Origin: Phoronis australis
Taxonomy: Eukaryota; Phoronida; Phoronidae
Direction of reading: 5' to 3'
NCBI GenBank assembly: GCA_002633005.1
Contig: NMRA01000484.1
Coordinates: 1-33,125 of the forward strand
DNA length: 33,125 bases
The notes under the pieces were generated by a model that searched no databases, was not told where the DNA came from, and saw only the letters and a list, made by a program, of their open reading frames with translations. The number at the start of each line of letters is the position of its first letter. Within the stretch, counting starts at the first letter, position 1. Of the stretch, positions 24,201 to 29,930 are shown piece after piece. Position numbers and translations under genes: made by a program.

Positions 24201-24277
24201 GAGTTCTGATCAGAGGGTAGAGGCATTGCCCGAATGATGGGTGTGGGCTCAGTGATGCGACGTCCACGGAACGCCAT
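52..24277 (-). CDS. CEP350: CEP350 orthologue, 5' half (21 coding exons, 3' end beyond window)
   Basis: In vertebrates CEP350 is a very large centrosomal and centriolar protein that works with FOP/CEP43 to anchor microtubules and support ciliogenesis. Conserved blocks appear here in the same order as in human CEP350: ENVWDNIGKTKTA, RKISR, RSPLR, RFLNDD, KLRERIKEQ, KVASAPPPQHYKG, ETKIRTPDGKV, GDPHSVINI, AAYEDDF, RGIAFAQQESVSLAQ and FDESVSEDEI. Seen directly: 21 exons bounded by AG/GT, with phases that join at every junction except exon 10 to 11. The summed coding length is about 3.8 kb. The start is the first ATG of exon 1, followed by a peptide (MPLPSDQNSQ) resembling the human N terminus. 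The human protein is about 3,100 residues, so roughly half is missing to the left, including the CAP-Gly domain. Exons for a conserved middle block are not found between exons 11 and 12. Orthology is a strong inference; exact exon ends are predictions. Confidence 0.93.
724..1000 (-). CDS. CEP350: CEP350 exon 20
   Basis: 277 bp, phase 0 in and 1 out, acceptor acattacag, donor GTGAGA. It is serine-rich (TPAYTDTFSSYSSVSPSKSR), comparable in place and style to human SPSYDSYSESSGY. The last codon is split so that GAT is restored on joining exon 21. Confidence 0.87.
1001..2419. other. intron 19, no further feature seen
   Basis: AT-rich intron between exons 20 and 19 with no exon-like open frame or clear repeat. 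The shorter introns at 220-723 and 2561-3029 are likewise plain. Confidence 0.6.
2420..2560 (-). CDS. CEP350: CEP350 exon 19
   Basis: 141 bp, phase 0 to 0, acceptor acttcag, donor GTACTT. An alanine/threonine-rich helix (TETATAAATAAVQASMEQM) continues the coiled coil and ends KNYTPWWAQ. Little sequence identity to vertebrates, but position, phase and composition fit. Confidence 0.86.
3030..3281 (-). CDS. CEP350: CEP350 exon 18
   Basis: 252 bp, phase 0 to 0, acceptor tcatctag, donor GTGAAG. It encodes GRQQQHDRDMQLLQLKARQE and SLEASRQLDVTRQRAAEAAQ, aligned with human RHERDLALLKLKAEQEALESQRQLEETRNKAA. It then becomes an Ala/Gln-rich helix ending AAQQLAQ. Coiled coil throughout. Confidence 0.94.
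3568..3885. repeat. 318-bp palindromic foldback (MITE-like) element in intron 17
   Basis: The left arm 3568-3707 and right arm 3746-3885 are inverted copies about 140 bp long with few mismatches, around a 38-bp loop. The outer ends read GTATAAGAAACAATAAATAA and its complement. The inner ends are TTTCCGCGG and CCGCGGAAA. Each arm carries a CTGATGA ... GCAACG motif resembling a degenerate hammerhead core. No transposase frame is present, so this is a non-autonomous foldback or an inverted duplication. The rest of intron 17 is plain. Confidence 0.9.
4816..5025 (-). CDS. CEP350: CEP350 exon 17
   Basis: 210 bp, phase 0 to 0, acceptor gcttcacag, donor GTTGGT. It encodes RLSPNALQLHLSTELNRME, then IERTRGIAFAQQESVSLAQ, then VLK. 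This is almost the human VERVRGISLAQQESVSLAQIIK. Predicted helical start of the central coiled coil. Confidence 0.95.
5026..6343. other. intron 16, nothing notable
   Basis: AT-rich intron. The only repeat seen is a short tandem of AATAATGTGCACCAA near 6020-6050. Introns at 6615-7031 and 8073-8714 also show nothing. Confidence 0.55.
6344..6614 (-). CDS. CEP350: CEP350 exon 16
   Basis: 271 bp, phase 2 in and 0 out, acceptor ctccccag, donor GTAGGC. It is serine/arginine-rich (SLSPSRRLSPALSRDEH) and ends ESDLSSLSEDTGAQPRK, like the human TDSTLEDLSGHS region. The frame stays open about 60 codons past the donor, so intron retention would extend the protein and then stop it. Confidence 0.82.
7032..7164 (-). 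CDS. CEP350: CEP350 exon 15
   Basis: 133 bp, phase 1 in and 2 out, acceptor cttgaacag, donor GTTTGT. It is rich in Ser, His and Asp (SRSELRHSNEHSIDHRDDH). Low conservation; assigned by splice sites, open frame and matching phase. Confidence 0.8.
7351..7430 (+). repeat. short tandem repeat, ~23 bp unit
   Basis: Three to four imperfect copies built on TGATGGTAATGACCAGTTA in the intron between exons 15 and 14. The rest of the intron (7165-7946) is plain. Confidence 0.7.
7947..8072 (-). CDS. CEP350: CEP350 exon 14
   Basis: 126 bp, phase 1 to 1, acceptor atgtcag, donor GTGAGT. It encodes RKAAEEYLARKEESM, then SAAYEDDFTEQ (human SGVSYEDDFVSS), then a basic tail. Confidence 0.9.
8715..8880 (-). 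CDS. CEP350: CEP350 exon 13
   Basis: 166 bp, phase 0 in and 1 out, acceptor tgctttag, weak donor GTTGGC. It contains LEGDPHSVINIYLRRQK, matching human AKGSPHSVINIFTKSY. The donor was chosen because only it gives phase 1, which the next exon requires. Confidence 0.87.
9659..9730 (-). CDS. CEP350: CEP350 exon 12
   Basis: 72 bp, phase 0 to 0, acceptor cttgcag, donor GTTTGT. It encodes DSETDESLLDSTLTDATDAQ followed by QPLK, resembling human SLSEEEGDQDGQPLLK. The stretch human CEP350 has between this block and the exon 11 block is not seen here. Confidence 0.75.
10815..10990 (+). repeat. dispersed repeat, copy A
   Basis: Shares an ordered series of words with 13178-13410: GAGAATG..TT, ATCTCAAA.TTTT, AAAATGTCACAGGG.AGTCTCA, TGTGAGACA and AATTTTACAAT.TGT. 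It looks like an ancient dispersed repeat cut by indels. Both copies lie in CEP350 introns flanking exon 11. Confidence 0.5.
11091..11228 (+). repeat. 18-bp tandem array, about 7.6 copies
   Basis: Near-identical units CATGTCACAGAATGTCAC, with CATGTCACAG starting at 11109, 11127, 11145, 11163, 11181, 11199 and 11217. Because 18 is a multiple of 3, all frames stay open on both strands, giving spurious ORFs. It sits just after dispersed repeat copy A, which contains the same TGTCACAG word. Confidence 0.95.
12281..12400 (-). mobile_element. LINE-like 3' tail fragment
   Basis: On the minus strand a segment reads GAGGGCCCTCTTGGAAAGCA, then GTGCTATCACTGAAGAGGTC, ending in an (AATA)n tail. This layout is typical of 3' ends of L2/CR1-type non-LTR retrotransposons. 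No reverse transcriptase frame is present. The family assignment is inference. Confidence 0.6.
12447..12600 (+). repeat. ~31-bp diverged tandem repeat beside exon 11 donor
   Basis: Five imperfect copies around TTAAATGCCCAGATTTGGTT. The GCCC word (GACC in the last copy) starts at 12447, 12478, 12507, 12538 and 12569. The array ends within about 15 bp of the exon 11 splice donor. Confidence 0.8.
12611..12721 (-). CDS. CEP350: CEP350 exon 11
   Basis: 111 bp, acceptor gttttgtag, donor GTAATT. Only phase 0 is open; the other two frames hit stops. It encodes a charged stretch ending EERRRYLVNEDLQQYLL, comparable to human KKRHYDTDEVRQYIV. The phase disagrees with exon 10, so a small exon of length 3n+2 probably lies unrecognised between 12722 and 13633. 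Confidence 0.72.
12722..13633. other. intron 10 with an unexplained phase break
   Basis: Contains dispersed repeat copy B and an ambiguous base at 13579. A small exon is expected here because exon 10 ends in phase 1 and exon 11 needs phase 0. I could not identify it with confidence. Confidence 0.5.
13178..13410 (+). repeat. dispersed repeat, copy B
   Basis: Diverged partner of 10815-10990 with about 50 bp of extra sequence in the middle. Family not recognised. Confidence 0.5.
13634..13735 (-). CDS. CEP350: CEP350 exon 10
   Basis: 102 bp, phase 1 to 1, acceptor cttctgcag, donor GTATTT. It is lysine-rich (KKPVKENTLPKKQLK, TKRRAPK). It corresponds by position and composition to the human SPVKRKPDK segment rather than by strong identity. 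It ends in phase 1, but the next recognised exon needs phase 0. Confidence 0.78.
13832..14026 (+). repeat. 37-bp tandem array, about 5 copies
   Basis: Units contain AATATTGAAATGGAGTCCCA followed by GTACAAGAATCTTAGTG. The first copy has GGGGCCCC in place of GGAGTCCC and a short insert (TTTAATTT). Later copies are almost identical, suggesting recent amplification. Confidence 0.93.
14086..14345 (+). mobile_element. tRNA-derived SINE
   Basis: A pol III A box (TGGCCTAGTGG, 14093-14103) and B box (GGTACGAGTCC, 14137-14147, one mismatch to GGTTCGANTCC) lie at tRNA-like spacing. About 180 bp of unrelated body follow, ending in an AATAATAAA-type tail. There is no plausible cloverleaf acceptor stem or anticodon arm, so it is a retroposon rather than a working tRNA. 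It abuts the 37-bp array. Confidence 0.75.
14436..14597 (-). CDS. CEP350: CEP350 exon 9
   Basis: 162 bp, phase 1 to 1, acceptor cctgtag, donor GTGAGG. It is acidic (EPEVEEEEFLDSL) and ends LSEEARNVLADLKS, which aligns with human LPIEIRGILDDLQL. Confidence 0.88.
14598..15706. other. intron 8, short direct repeat only
   Basis: Plain AT-rich intron. The only structure seen is two tandem copies of a 22-bp unit built on GTATCACCTG and TGTATCACTAGT at about 15598-15643. The neighbouring intron 15833-16621 is plain. Confidence 0.55.
15707..15832 (-). CDS. CEP350: CEP350 exon 8
   Basis: 126 bp, phase 1 to 1, acceptor catttcag, donor GTGAGC. It encodes RSWRVGQQVIAKELGPKR, matching human SSWRDGQKLVKKILGPAPR, then an acidic HEDTDSS tail. 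Confidence 0.9.
16622..16861 (-). CDS. CEP350: CEP350 exon 7
   Basis: 240 bp, phase 1 to 1, acceptor ttcaacag, donor GTGAGT. It opens GFSQVETKIRTPDGKV, nearly identical to human GFNPSETKIRTPDGKV and the clearest ortholog signature in the window. A strongly basic helix (RNERAQRKREKERLKNR) and a lysine/serine-rich tail follow. Confidence 0.93.
16862..18125. other. intron 6 with possible retroelement debris
   Basis: Mostly featureless. The 17840-18000 part is more GC-rich and contains CAGATGA - hairpin - GAAA (17938-17966), reminiscent of retroelement-linked hammerhead cores. No reverse transcriptase motif is visible. Intron 18378-18807 is plain. Confidence 0.35.
18126..18377 (-). CDS. CEP350: CEP350 exon 6
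   Basis: 252 bp, phase 1 to 1, acceptor tacatccag, donor GTATAG. It begins EALSKLRERIKEQR, matching human LEKLKERIRKQ. It ends RKVASAPPPQHYKG, matching human RKVATAPPAPAYKG. The open frame continues upstream of the acceptor into a cysteine/lysine-rich stretch that I treat as intron because the phase fits the acceptor used here. Confidence 0.9.
18808..19467 (-). CDS. CEP350: CEP350 exon 5 (large exon)
   Basis: 660 bp, phase 1 to 1, acceptor tatttcag, donor GTATGT. It contains RTPRSPLRESN near the start (human SRSPLRATTLESN), an arginine/tyrosine-rich stretch (RRVGFKDYPEYKEYGDP), and TDIRFLNDDMV (human VVRFLNDRP; 19064-19080). Otherwise it is low-complexity, probably disordered, and serine/arginine-rich. 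Confidence 0.9.
20718..20992 (-). repeat. fourfold tandem copy of the exon 4 end plus its splice donor
   Basis: Exon 4's 3' part (CAGGCCAGTACAACAGAAAA, then ATAAGTCGACGTG) and its GTAAGT donor recur downstream on the minus strand. The GGCCT landmark lies at 20956, 20893 and 20827, and a GCCCT variant at 20756, giving spacings of 63, 66 and 71 bp. Donor positions read GGTAAGT, GGTATGT, GGTCAAT and GGTAAGT. Divergence rises with distance from the exon. Confidence 0.88.
20929..20992 (-). CDS. CEP350: CEP350 exon 4
   Basis: 64 bp, acceptor tgttgcag, donor GTAAGT, phase 0 in and 1 out. It encodes a KKHSSGQYNRKISRR stretch matching human KKSSTSATRKISRK. The 3' half of the exon and its donor are tandemly copied three more times in the following intron; see the repeat at 20718-20992. 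Confidence 0.82.
20993..22239. other. intron 3, nothing notable
   Basis: AT-rich intron without exon-like frames or clear repeats. The part of intron 4 between 19468 and 20717 is likewise plain. Confidence 0.55.
22240..22371 (-). CDS. CEP350: CEP350 exon 3
   Basis: 132 bp, phase 0 to 0, acceptor gattcag, donor GTAACT. It starts MRRTEHRIED, continuing the human ALRHIENKLE helix that follows the TKTA block. The remainder is charged and not clearly conserved. Confidence 0.82.
22745..22771 (+). repeat. 27-bp direct repeat, left flank of the TIR element
   Basis: Matches 23266-23292 at 25 of 27 positions (differences at the fifth and thirteenth bases). It abuts the left end of the element. Core: CTATATAGAATCAG. 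Confidence 0.9.
22772..23265. mobile_element. 494-bp TIR element (hAT-like, non-autonomous)
   Basis: It begins CAGGGCTTGGAAT and ends with the exact inverse complement ATTCCAAGCCCTG. Subterminal GCGGAAAC words occur at both ends. The inside is more GC-rich and CpG-rich than the host intron and has no convincing transposase; one 69-codon minus frame only. CAGGG-type ends suggest hAT, but the flanking 27-bp direct repeats are far longer than the usual 8-bp duplication. It lies in CEP350 intron 2. Confidence 0.8.
23266..23292 (+). repeat. 27-bp direct repeat, right flank of the TIR element
   Basis: Partner of 22745-22771, directly abutting the right end of the element. The remaining part of intron 2 (23293-24029) is plain. 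Confidence 0.9.
24030..24073 (-). CDS. CEP350: CEP350 exon 2
   Basis: 44-bp exon with a pyrimidine-rich acceptor (ttttttttcag) and donor GTAAGT. It encodes DLENVWDNIGKTKTA, which aligns with human DITTSWDALSQTKAA. Phase 1 in, phase 0 out. Confidence 0.85.
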
Positions 24278-24295
24278 AATCTTGCTTCAGTTCAC
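24187..24295 (-). CDS. CEP350: CEP350 exon 1 of the coding region (start codon, with 18 bp of 5' UTR)
   Basis: An acceptor (tttgcag) precedes 24295, so at least one non-coding 5' exon lies further right. The ATG is at 24277-24275 with G at +4. Thirty codons plus one base follow, ending at donor GTATGG. The translation begins MAFRGRRITEP and contains MPLPSDQNSQ, similar to PLPNPRNSQ of human CEP350. Coding part: 24187-24277. Confidence 0.8.
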
Positions 24296-24667
24296 CTGCA
24301 AAATACAAACAAAACAATGAACAAAACAACTACAACAGTATGCCAGATGCTTTTCAGAAAATTACGCTTCACAATTGCGTCATAGTTTTCAAACAAAATC
24401 GAAATAATTTTAGATTATTCAGTTTATTAAACAAATTTTTAAATCCCAGTTATAATTTTTAAGTCTGAAAACGCGAGACAAAATTAATGTACATTAAAAT
24501 TGTACATCTATCAATCACGCCCATTAAAACACAATTTTTCAGCTAACTATAAAAGTACTTAGAATAGTTGTAAATGTTTTTGCTTTGCAGAAAGCAACTG
24601 TTAATAATAACTGCACTTTGTCAAATCTTGCACTTAAAGAATCTAGATAAAACATGGCTAACTTACT

Positions 24668-25400
24668 GCGTCTGATTGTCTGTCACTCTTTAAGACAGTG
24701 ACCATCATCTCTAGTTGAACTACAGAGGGTGTAGCTCTTACAGAAGCCTCATACGCCAGAAGCTTTTTGGTGAATTATGCCAGGTTGAAATAAAATACCT
24801 TTTGCACAAAGAGGGATACCTTAAGAAGCTGTTGATGTATTTAACTCCTCCCAACTCGAACAAATATTCCCATTGTCAAAGTTTTTTTTTTCGAGCAGTC
24901 GTTTGTTCAATTCCAAAAATTGGAAACTAGTAATTTTTAACACTGCGCGCGGCAGGTGGTATGATTCATATGAAGTCATATCCCCCAGCGTGCTCAGAGA
25001 CTGCCAGTTACCAATTTCGAGAACTGAACGGAGTGCTGCTCAAAGAAAAAGCTTGATAATGGGAGTATCTGTTGAAGTTGGAAGGAATTAAAGACATCGA
25101 CAGCTTCCTAAGCCTAAGTTGTCCCTCTATTGGAAAAGGTATTTATAACCACAGGTGTCCTCAGCTTCTGGTCGTCCCCAACACACTACATATAATACTA
25201 CAAGGTAGTATTATATGTAGTGTGTTGGGGACGATCAAAAGCTGAGGACGCCTGTGTTTATAACAACATGACTTTGATGTTTTAGTCAGCGTGAGGCATA
25301 GTTTGCCGAAAAGCTTCCAGCATATGAAGCTCCCATAGGAGCTACACCATCTGTAGTTCAACTATAGACGGTGACCACTGTCTATCACTCTGACTAGACT
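24668..25400. repeat. foldback element split by a second foldback element
   Basis: The outer foldback has its centre at about 25203. Its right arm (25205-25400) pairs with left-arm pieces at 25142-25201 and about 24668-24790. Shared words include AGTTGAACTACAGA.GGTGTA. The central hairpin 25142-25264 has arms of about 60 bp and a 3-nt loop. The left arm is interrupted by 24791-25147, itself an inverted repeat. Confidence 0.85.
24791..25147. mobile_element. nested 357-bp foldback (MITE-like)
   Basis: Inverted arms begin AAATACCTTTT..(A)GAGGGA on the left and end TCCCTCTATTGGAAAAGGTA on the right. The symmetry axis is the palindrome TTCATATGAA at 24965-24974. The arms pair imperfectly along nearly their whole length. 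TA dinucleotides flank both ends, in keeping with a TA target. No transposase frame. Confidence 0.82.
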
Positions 25401-25680
25401 GTGTGACTATGAGTGAGTGAGTGAGGCCTGAGCCTGGAGGCCAGTGACAGTGTGCAGGAAAGCAATGGACGATTATGAATATGGTATTAATACTGCAAAG
25501 AAAAACAACATACTCGTTTAAAATAAAATAGCATAGCACTTTTTAGCATAAAGTTTTCGAGTGATTAAAATATTATGCAAATCGCACCTTACTAGTTCAC
25601 CAACTGAGCAAAAACTACCCATCACTGTATATAAATGAAACGGAATCCAACTTGAGCGCCATTATTATTTCTGTTTTGAG

Positions 25681-25730
25681 AGTGCCACCTGGTGCCGAAT
25701 GTATGTTTGTGGCGACACCTAGCGGTTACG
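25681..25730 (+). promoter_or_regulatory. CTCF-like motif, dispersed copy 1
   Basis: GGCGACACCTAGCGG at 25711-25725 has the reverse complement CCGCTAGGTGTCGCC, close to the general CTCF core CCRSTAGGNGGCGC. A CGCCATTATT word lies just upstream, as in the copies near 27.1 and 31.75 kb. Binding is unproven. Confidence 0.35.
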
Positions 25731-26141
25731 ATAGAACACTAGTGTCGTTCACTTCGCGACATGCAGCACTGAGCATTGCAGCTATAGTAGGACCTTTCTC
25801 GAGGTGCGACGATTACTCCAATTGCAATCTAATTGCGATGCGATATCTATATGCCAAAACCCATTTAGAATAGAGTCTGAGCTCCATTTTGGTCGTTAGG
25901 TGTCTTACAAAGTTATTATTTGTCACTAGTTTGAATAGTACTGGTTGAGATCCGAATTCCGCCGGGGGAAACAGCCGCTCACTAGGAACGCCCCTTAGGT
26001 TGGAATCTTCTCATATTTGGCAATTATGTTGATAAAACTGCCGTGAGCGAGAAAAAAATTAGAATACAATAATTTTCCAAACAAGAACAGAATTGAAAAT
26101 AACTCAAATCCCTCTTGCTGAAAGAATGCCACCGTCCCTAG

Positions 26142-26513
26142 CTAGGAAACCAAAGCAACAGTGGCCACGACATGACCACGTGATTGGTGACTTTGGGGAT
26201 AGGGTAAAGTACCCATCCTTTTGCTAACATCAGGAAAACCCGCACCGCCGCTTTCGGGAGCATTTAGCTCTATCGTGGATTCGGGTGGCACGGTCCCACC
26301 CCCAAAAATGCAGGCGTCAGGGTCAAACCTTACCATCACACAAGTAGGTGTGGGCTTCAGTTTAGTAGTGGGGACACTCAGTAGAGAAAAGAGAACTAAT
26401 GCCAATACGGATGACAACTCAGTATCAGTGTATGATTTACCGCTCCAGGACATTGTTGTTAGCGTCTCCGTTTTTGCAGCATAGGTCGTCGAAACGCACT
26501 TGAAAACCTGCAT
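26142..26513 (-). other. unassigned open frame, 123 codons
   Basis: A GC-richer interval is open on both strands (123 codons minus, 87 codons plus). The minus frame has a hydrophobic stretch (LALVLFSLLSV) and a Gly/Pro-rich segment. I recognise no family, and neither frame has convincing flanking splice sites. CACGTG (26177-26182) followed at once by ATTGG suggests an E-box/CCAAT promoter-type region, possibly the missing CEP350 5' exon or a neighbour. Confidence 0.2.
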
Positions 26514-26997
26514 TTAATCATTCACACTTGAATGTATTTTGAAAAGTTTTGAAGCGAAGCTTTTACGGAGCACATTAATTCATTGGATTTTAAATTCAAA
26601 AAGGCAATTTTGCGAATGCAAAACTCTGTTTTTCCAGAGGCCCCTCTGTCAAGGGATAACAGAGACAGCTGTAGCTCTATTTTTTTCTTTTTTTGAAATG
26701 AATATCACTTGAGATAAATTGATGACCTGACAGATAACTTCAATTGCTGCGCATTTTCTGATTTTTGAAAATATAGATCGTTTAGGAGCCCAGCTGTGAA
26801 GGGGGCCGAAAAGTTCAAGTGACCTCCCTATTCGTGCTTTTATTGACATAGATGTATTCTTGAGGGGTCACTCACGGAAAGAATGCCAATTGTTGGAACC
26901 GATTATACCCCTATTTTCTTGTGTTTTTTTTGTGAAATCGTAGGACAGGTGTCGCGTGAAATTTCTTCCCCGTGAAATTTCTTCCCACTCTGACCCT

Positions 26998-27011
26998 TTT
27001 GCGCATGCGCG
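26998..27011. promoter_or_regulatory. NRF1-type palindrome
   Basis: TGCGCATGCGCG fits the NRF1 consensus YGCGCAYGCGCR. It lies about 300 bp upstream of a plus-strand ATGGCGGC and about 2.7 kb upstream of the first recognised CEP350 exon, so it could serve either direction. A tandem pair of GTGAAATTTCTTCCC lies just upstream (26956-26987). Confidence 0.45.
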
Positions 27012-27044
27012 GAATTGAGGGGAAGTTATTTCACATCTAAGGCA

Positions 27045-27560
27045 GAGACCGTAGAAAGGGAGACGTTTCACCTAGCGAAATCCTATTGGACGGCCACTGG
27101 TGGCCATTGTTGGTTCATGGACCGTAGAGACGTCTAGCGGGTGTGTGTGCGAAAAAAGGAACTGATATGGCTGATACTTGTGATCAGTGGTCACAGAGAC
27201 AAGATATTTTATCTGATCATGTAGTTCATATAGATTTCCCATAGTTAATACTTCTGAGGGTAGTGCTGTGTCAAGTAACTTCAAAACAAGATATGGCGGC
27301 TGCAGTTCCTAAAAAGAGGATCAAAGGAGCTTTTTGCGCTGCAGCAACAGTCACTTGAAAAATCGGGACTTGCACTTCTCCCCAATTATGAAGACAGGTG
27401 AGATATGCGAGTGATAAAAAGAATTCTTATTGTGAAAATGCTGCCAGTCAACCATTGATGTTGGCAGAGCGATTTGAACTTGTCTTACCTTTAAGTTTCA
27501 AGGTTTTTATTTGATTACTCAAAGCAAAATTGTTGTAATCAGATACATGGCCGGGATTAT
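27045..27560 (+). repeat. promoter/first-exon-like segment, copy 1
   Basis: Begins GAGACCGTAGAAAGGGAGAC. It contains GGACCGTAGAGACGTCTAGC, then AAGATATGGCGGCTGCAG (27289 on), a GCTTTTTGC.CTGCAGCAACAG block and a donor-like CAGGTGAG near 27399. A linked short block TTTATACATTCAGATCCAAG lies at 27746-27765. The same series recurs 1.6 kb downstream. The frame from the ATG at 27293 (MAAAVPKKRIKGAF) stops after 21 codons, so no product is claimed. Confidence 0.6.
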
Positions 27561-27565
27561 GGGTA

Positions 27566-28683
27566 CTTGATCCCAATGAATTACGCTATTCAGTGATAGT
27601 AACTGGTTCTCAAATGAATTTTGAGTGAGGGACCCACCTCTCAAACTATAACCGAAGTTGTCCTGCATATGCTTCATGACTTAGGGCCTGCTGATAACTG
27701 TGTTTCTATTCTATGATTGGATCATTTCTTCAATTCACTTTGTGTTTATACATTCAGATCCAAGAGATAGGTGATCAACAGCAAATGTGTGGATCTTAAT
27801 CCTAAGGAGAAATGCTGTGATGTTAACTTAGTCCAGTAGACTTGTATGGGTTTAGGTCTTTACTGTGATGGGCCTTCATTGTACTTTGAAGGACCTATAG
27901 TCCGAAGGGTCATTACTTGAAAAATATATCAATCAGGCGTTATTCCAAAGCAACATTACTCCGAAGGGTGATTACTTAGCTGTATTAATAGGAAAGAGTG
28001 AGTGACGCTGCATAGACAATATTGCTGATGCCACTTGTTTTTCCTGCTTGTTGTATTTGTTATAATGTAAATGATACTTTTCACAGCTACGCCCAGTGAA
28101 ACACTCCCATCTGCTGAGCACCATACAGTGCTGCTTTAGTAAAGGTCATAGGTGAGGTAATAGGACATAATTGATAATGACCACAATTTCATCCTCCATG
28201 CCTGATGGTTTTGTTATACCTATTGTATTGCTACCTGAAACTAACCTCTCTACTTACTATAGTTACAAAAAAGCGGACTCTGTTGTTTTTGATTTCATGA
28301 CTTGGATGTATACTTTTATTGATTTGAAATGGTATTTTAAGTATTTGTTTGGTTTAACACTCTTGGGATTTTTAAAGCCCTTTGATTAAAAAATATGCTG
28401 AAAATCAGAGGATGAGTCTTAAGCCAGGCTGTTTGTTAAAAATGTGGGTGTGGACAAGTAGACAGTTGTAGGTAGTTAACATGTGTAGATACCTTAAATG
28501 TATTTTTGTATTCATTCATTTCAGAAAGTTGTAGACTTGCATGAGAAAGTAAGTCAAGCGGGGATACCGAAAAGTCTGCACCCAGGGATCCCTATTGTGC
28601 CTGTAACTGTAGAGGGACTTGTCTGTGGTGCTGTCGGATTAGGCATGGCGCCAGTAACTGCAGCATCTTTGGTGCTACCATCG
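27566..28683. other. interval between duplicated segments, no gene recognised
   Basis: AT-rich. A splice-like mini-exon on the plus strand is possible at 28525-28548 (cattcatttcag, eight codons KVVDLHEK, then GTAAGT), but nothing else ties it to a gene. Confidence 0.25.
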
Positions 28684-29060
28684 GAGACCGTAGATAGGGA
28701 GACAGTCCACCCAGCGAAATCCCATCGGACGGCCACTGGCGGACATTGTTGTTTCATGGACCGTAGAGACGTCTAGCGAGTGTGCGTGCAATAAACAAAT
28801 GTGGCAAGATATCACGGCTCCCGTCAGTAAAAAAGCAATGGTGCTTTTTGCACTGCCTACGGCTGCAGCAACAGTTAATTGAAAATTCGTGACTAAAGCT
28901 TTTTTGCTTCTTCAATGATTAAGATAGGTGATGTTCATGCTTGAAACAGAGGGTATTTCTGCGTGAAACTGTTGCCAGTCATTCAGTGATGGACTGGTTG
29001 ATTTGAACTTAATGTCTTTGCTGTTTCTTGAATTTGATTGCTGATATAGAAAATTATCAT
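28684..29060 (+). repeat. promoter/first-exon-like segment, copy 2
   Basis: Diverged copy of 27045-27560 lacking about 110 bp that in copy 1 includes the ATGGCGGC start-like site. The linked block TTAATACATTCAGATCTAAA recurs at 29147-29166 and is broken just downstream by an inverted repeat (29168-29282). Confidence 0.6.
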
Positions 29061-29167
29061 AAATTGTTTGCATGATTTTTAGAACTACAGATTAGTATAT
29101 TATAAGACTATTGATGCTTGTATTTTTCATTTCGTTATGCAGTCTTAATACATTCAGATCTAAAAGA

Positions 29168-29282
29168 TAAATATAGATTATTACATGGCGAAGTCGTTAT
29201 CCCCCGTTATCTAGAGCCCGAGTGGATTTTGGAGAATTATCGCCCGAGGGGCGTCAGAGAACATGTAATAATCTATTTATAC
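29168..29282. repeat. inverted-repeat insertion (about 20-bp arms)
   Basis: TAAATATAGATTATTACATG and its inverse complement bracket a 75-bp interior containing CCCGAGTGG and CGCCCGAGGGGCG. It interrupts the copy 2 block that is continuous in copy 1, so it probably arrived after the duplication. Confidence 0.6.
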
Positions 29283-29825
29283 CACATACTAAACGAGAAA
29301 CATTGCAATGAATCGATCTACCTTTCTCGACTCGCCTCGGCTTTGTAACTACTTTCTATGTCAGAGGCCCGGGGTCGGAGGTCGTGACCTTTAAGAAAAG
29401 CCGAGCTATTTTTCTCAAATAATGCTTATACTCAAAACCAATTGGAAATTAAAACAAAATAGAAATGAAGTGAATCTCTAAATTAAGGTTAAGCAACTAT
29501 TATAGCTTAAAACACGTTTTTTACACGCAAAGCTTCCACCGGGAAATTATCGTCTGCTAAAGTAGGTTACCACTGGTAACTTAATATAATTCTCAAGTCA
29601 AAGATGCTGACGACAAGATACCCGCATTCAAACTGGAGATCGGTGATTTACAAGTAAGAGGACATGAGAGAAAGAAAAATTTCACTGAATTAAGATATCA
29701 TTTTTATGGAAATTATGTGTCTTATTTTTCGTAGCGTACAAGTACATTACAATGCGGTTTGTTGAACGTGCGATTATTGCGCGTGCTCATTTATGTATTC
29801 TATGTTCACTCTTGATGACATCAGT

Positions 29826-29900
29826 CGCTGCGTGATGTAGTGGTAAAGTCGGCGATCAGCAATATCAAGGTCCAGGGTTCGACTCCGTCCTCGGTTTCCC
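29826..29900 (+). mobile_element. tRNA-like unit (SINE head or tRNA pseudogene)
   Basis: A-box-like TGATGTAGTGG (29833-29843) and a perfect B box GGTTCGACTCC (29876-29886) are present at tRNA spacing. The acceptor stem is not convincingly paired, and a foreign tail follows with a 22-bp perfect palindrome (29909-29930; half-site GTTATCTCACT). Most likely a SINE head or pseudogene; a divergent real tRNA cannot be excluded. Confidence 0.55.
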
Positions 29901-29930
29901 GCCAAATCGTTATCTCACTAGTGAGATAAC

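Noticed and set aside
24715-25091. Plus-strand open frames of about 70 codons
   Set aside because: They lie entirely inside the nested inverted repeats and show no domain.
29118-29348. Plus-strand 76-codon frame containing EPEWILENYRPRGV
   Set aside because: It spans the inverted-repeat insertion and its inner GC-rich motif; no protein family recognised and no splice context.
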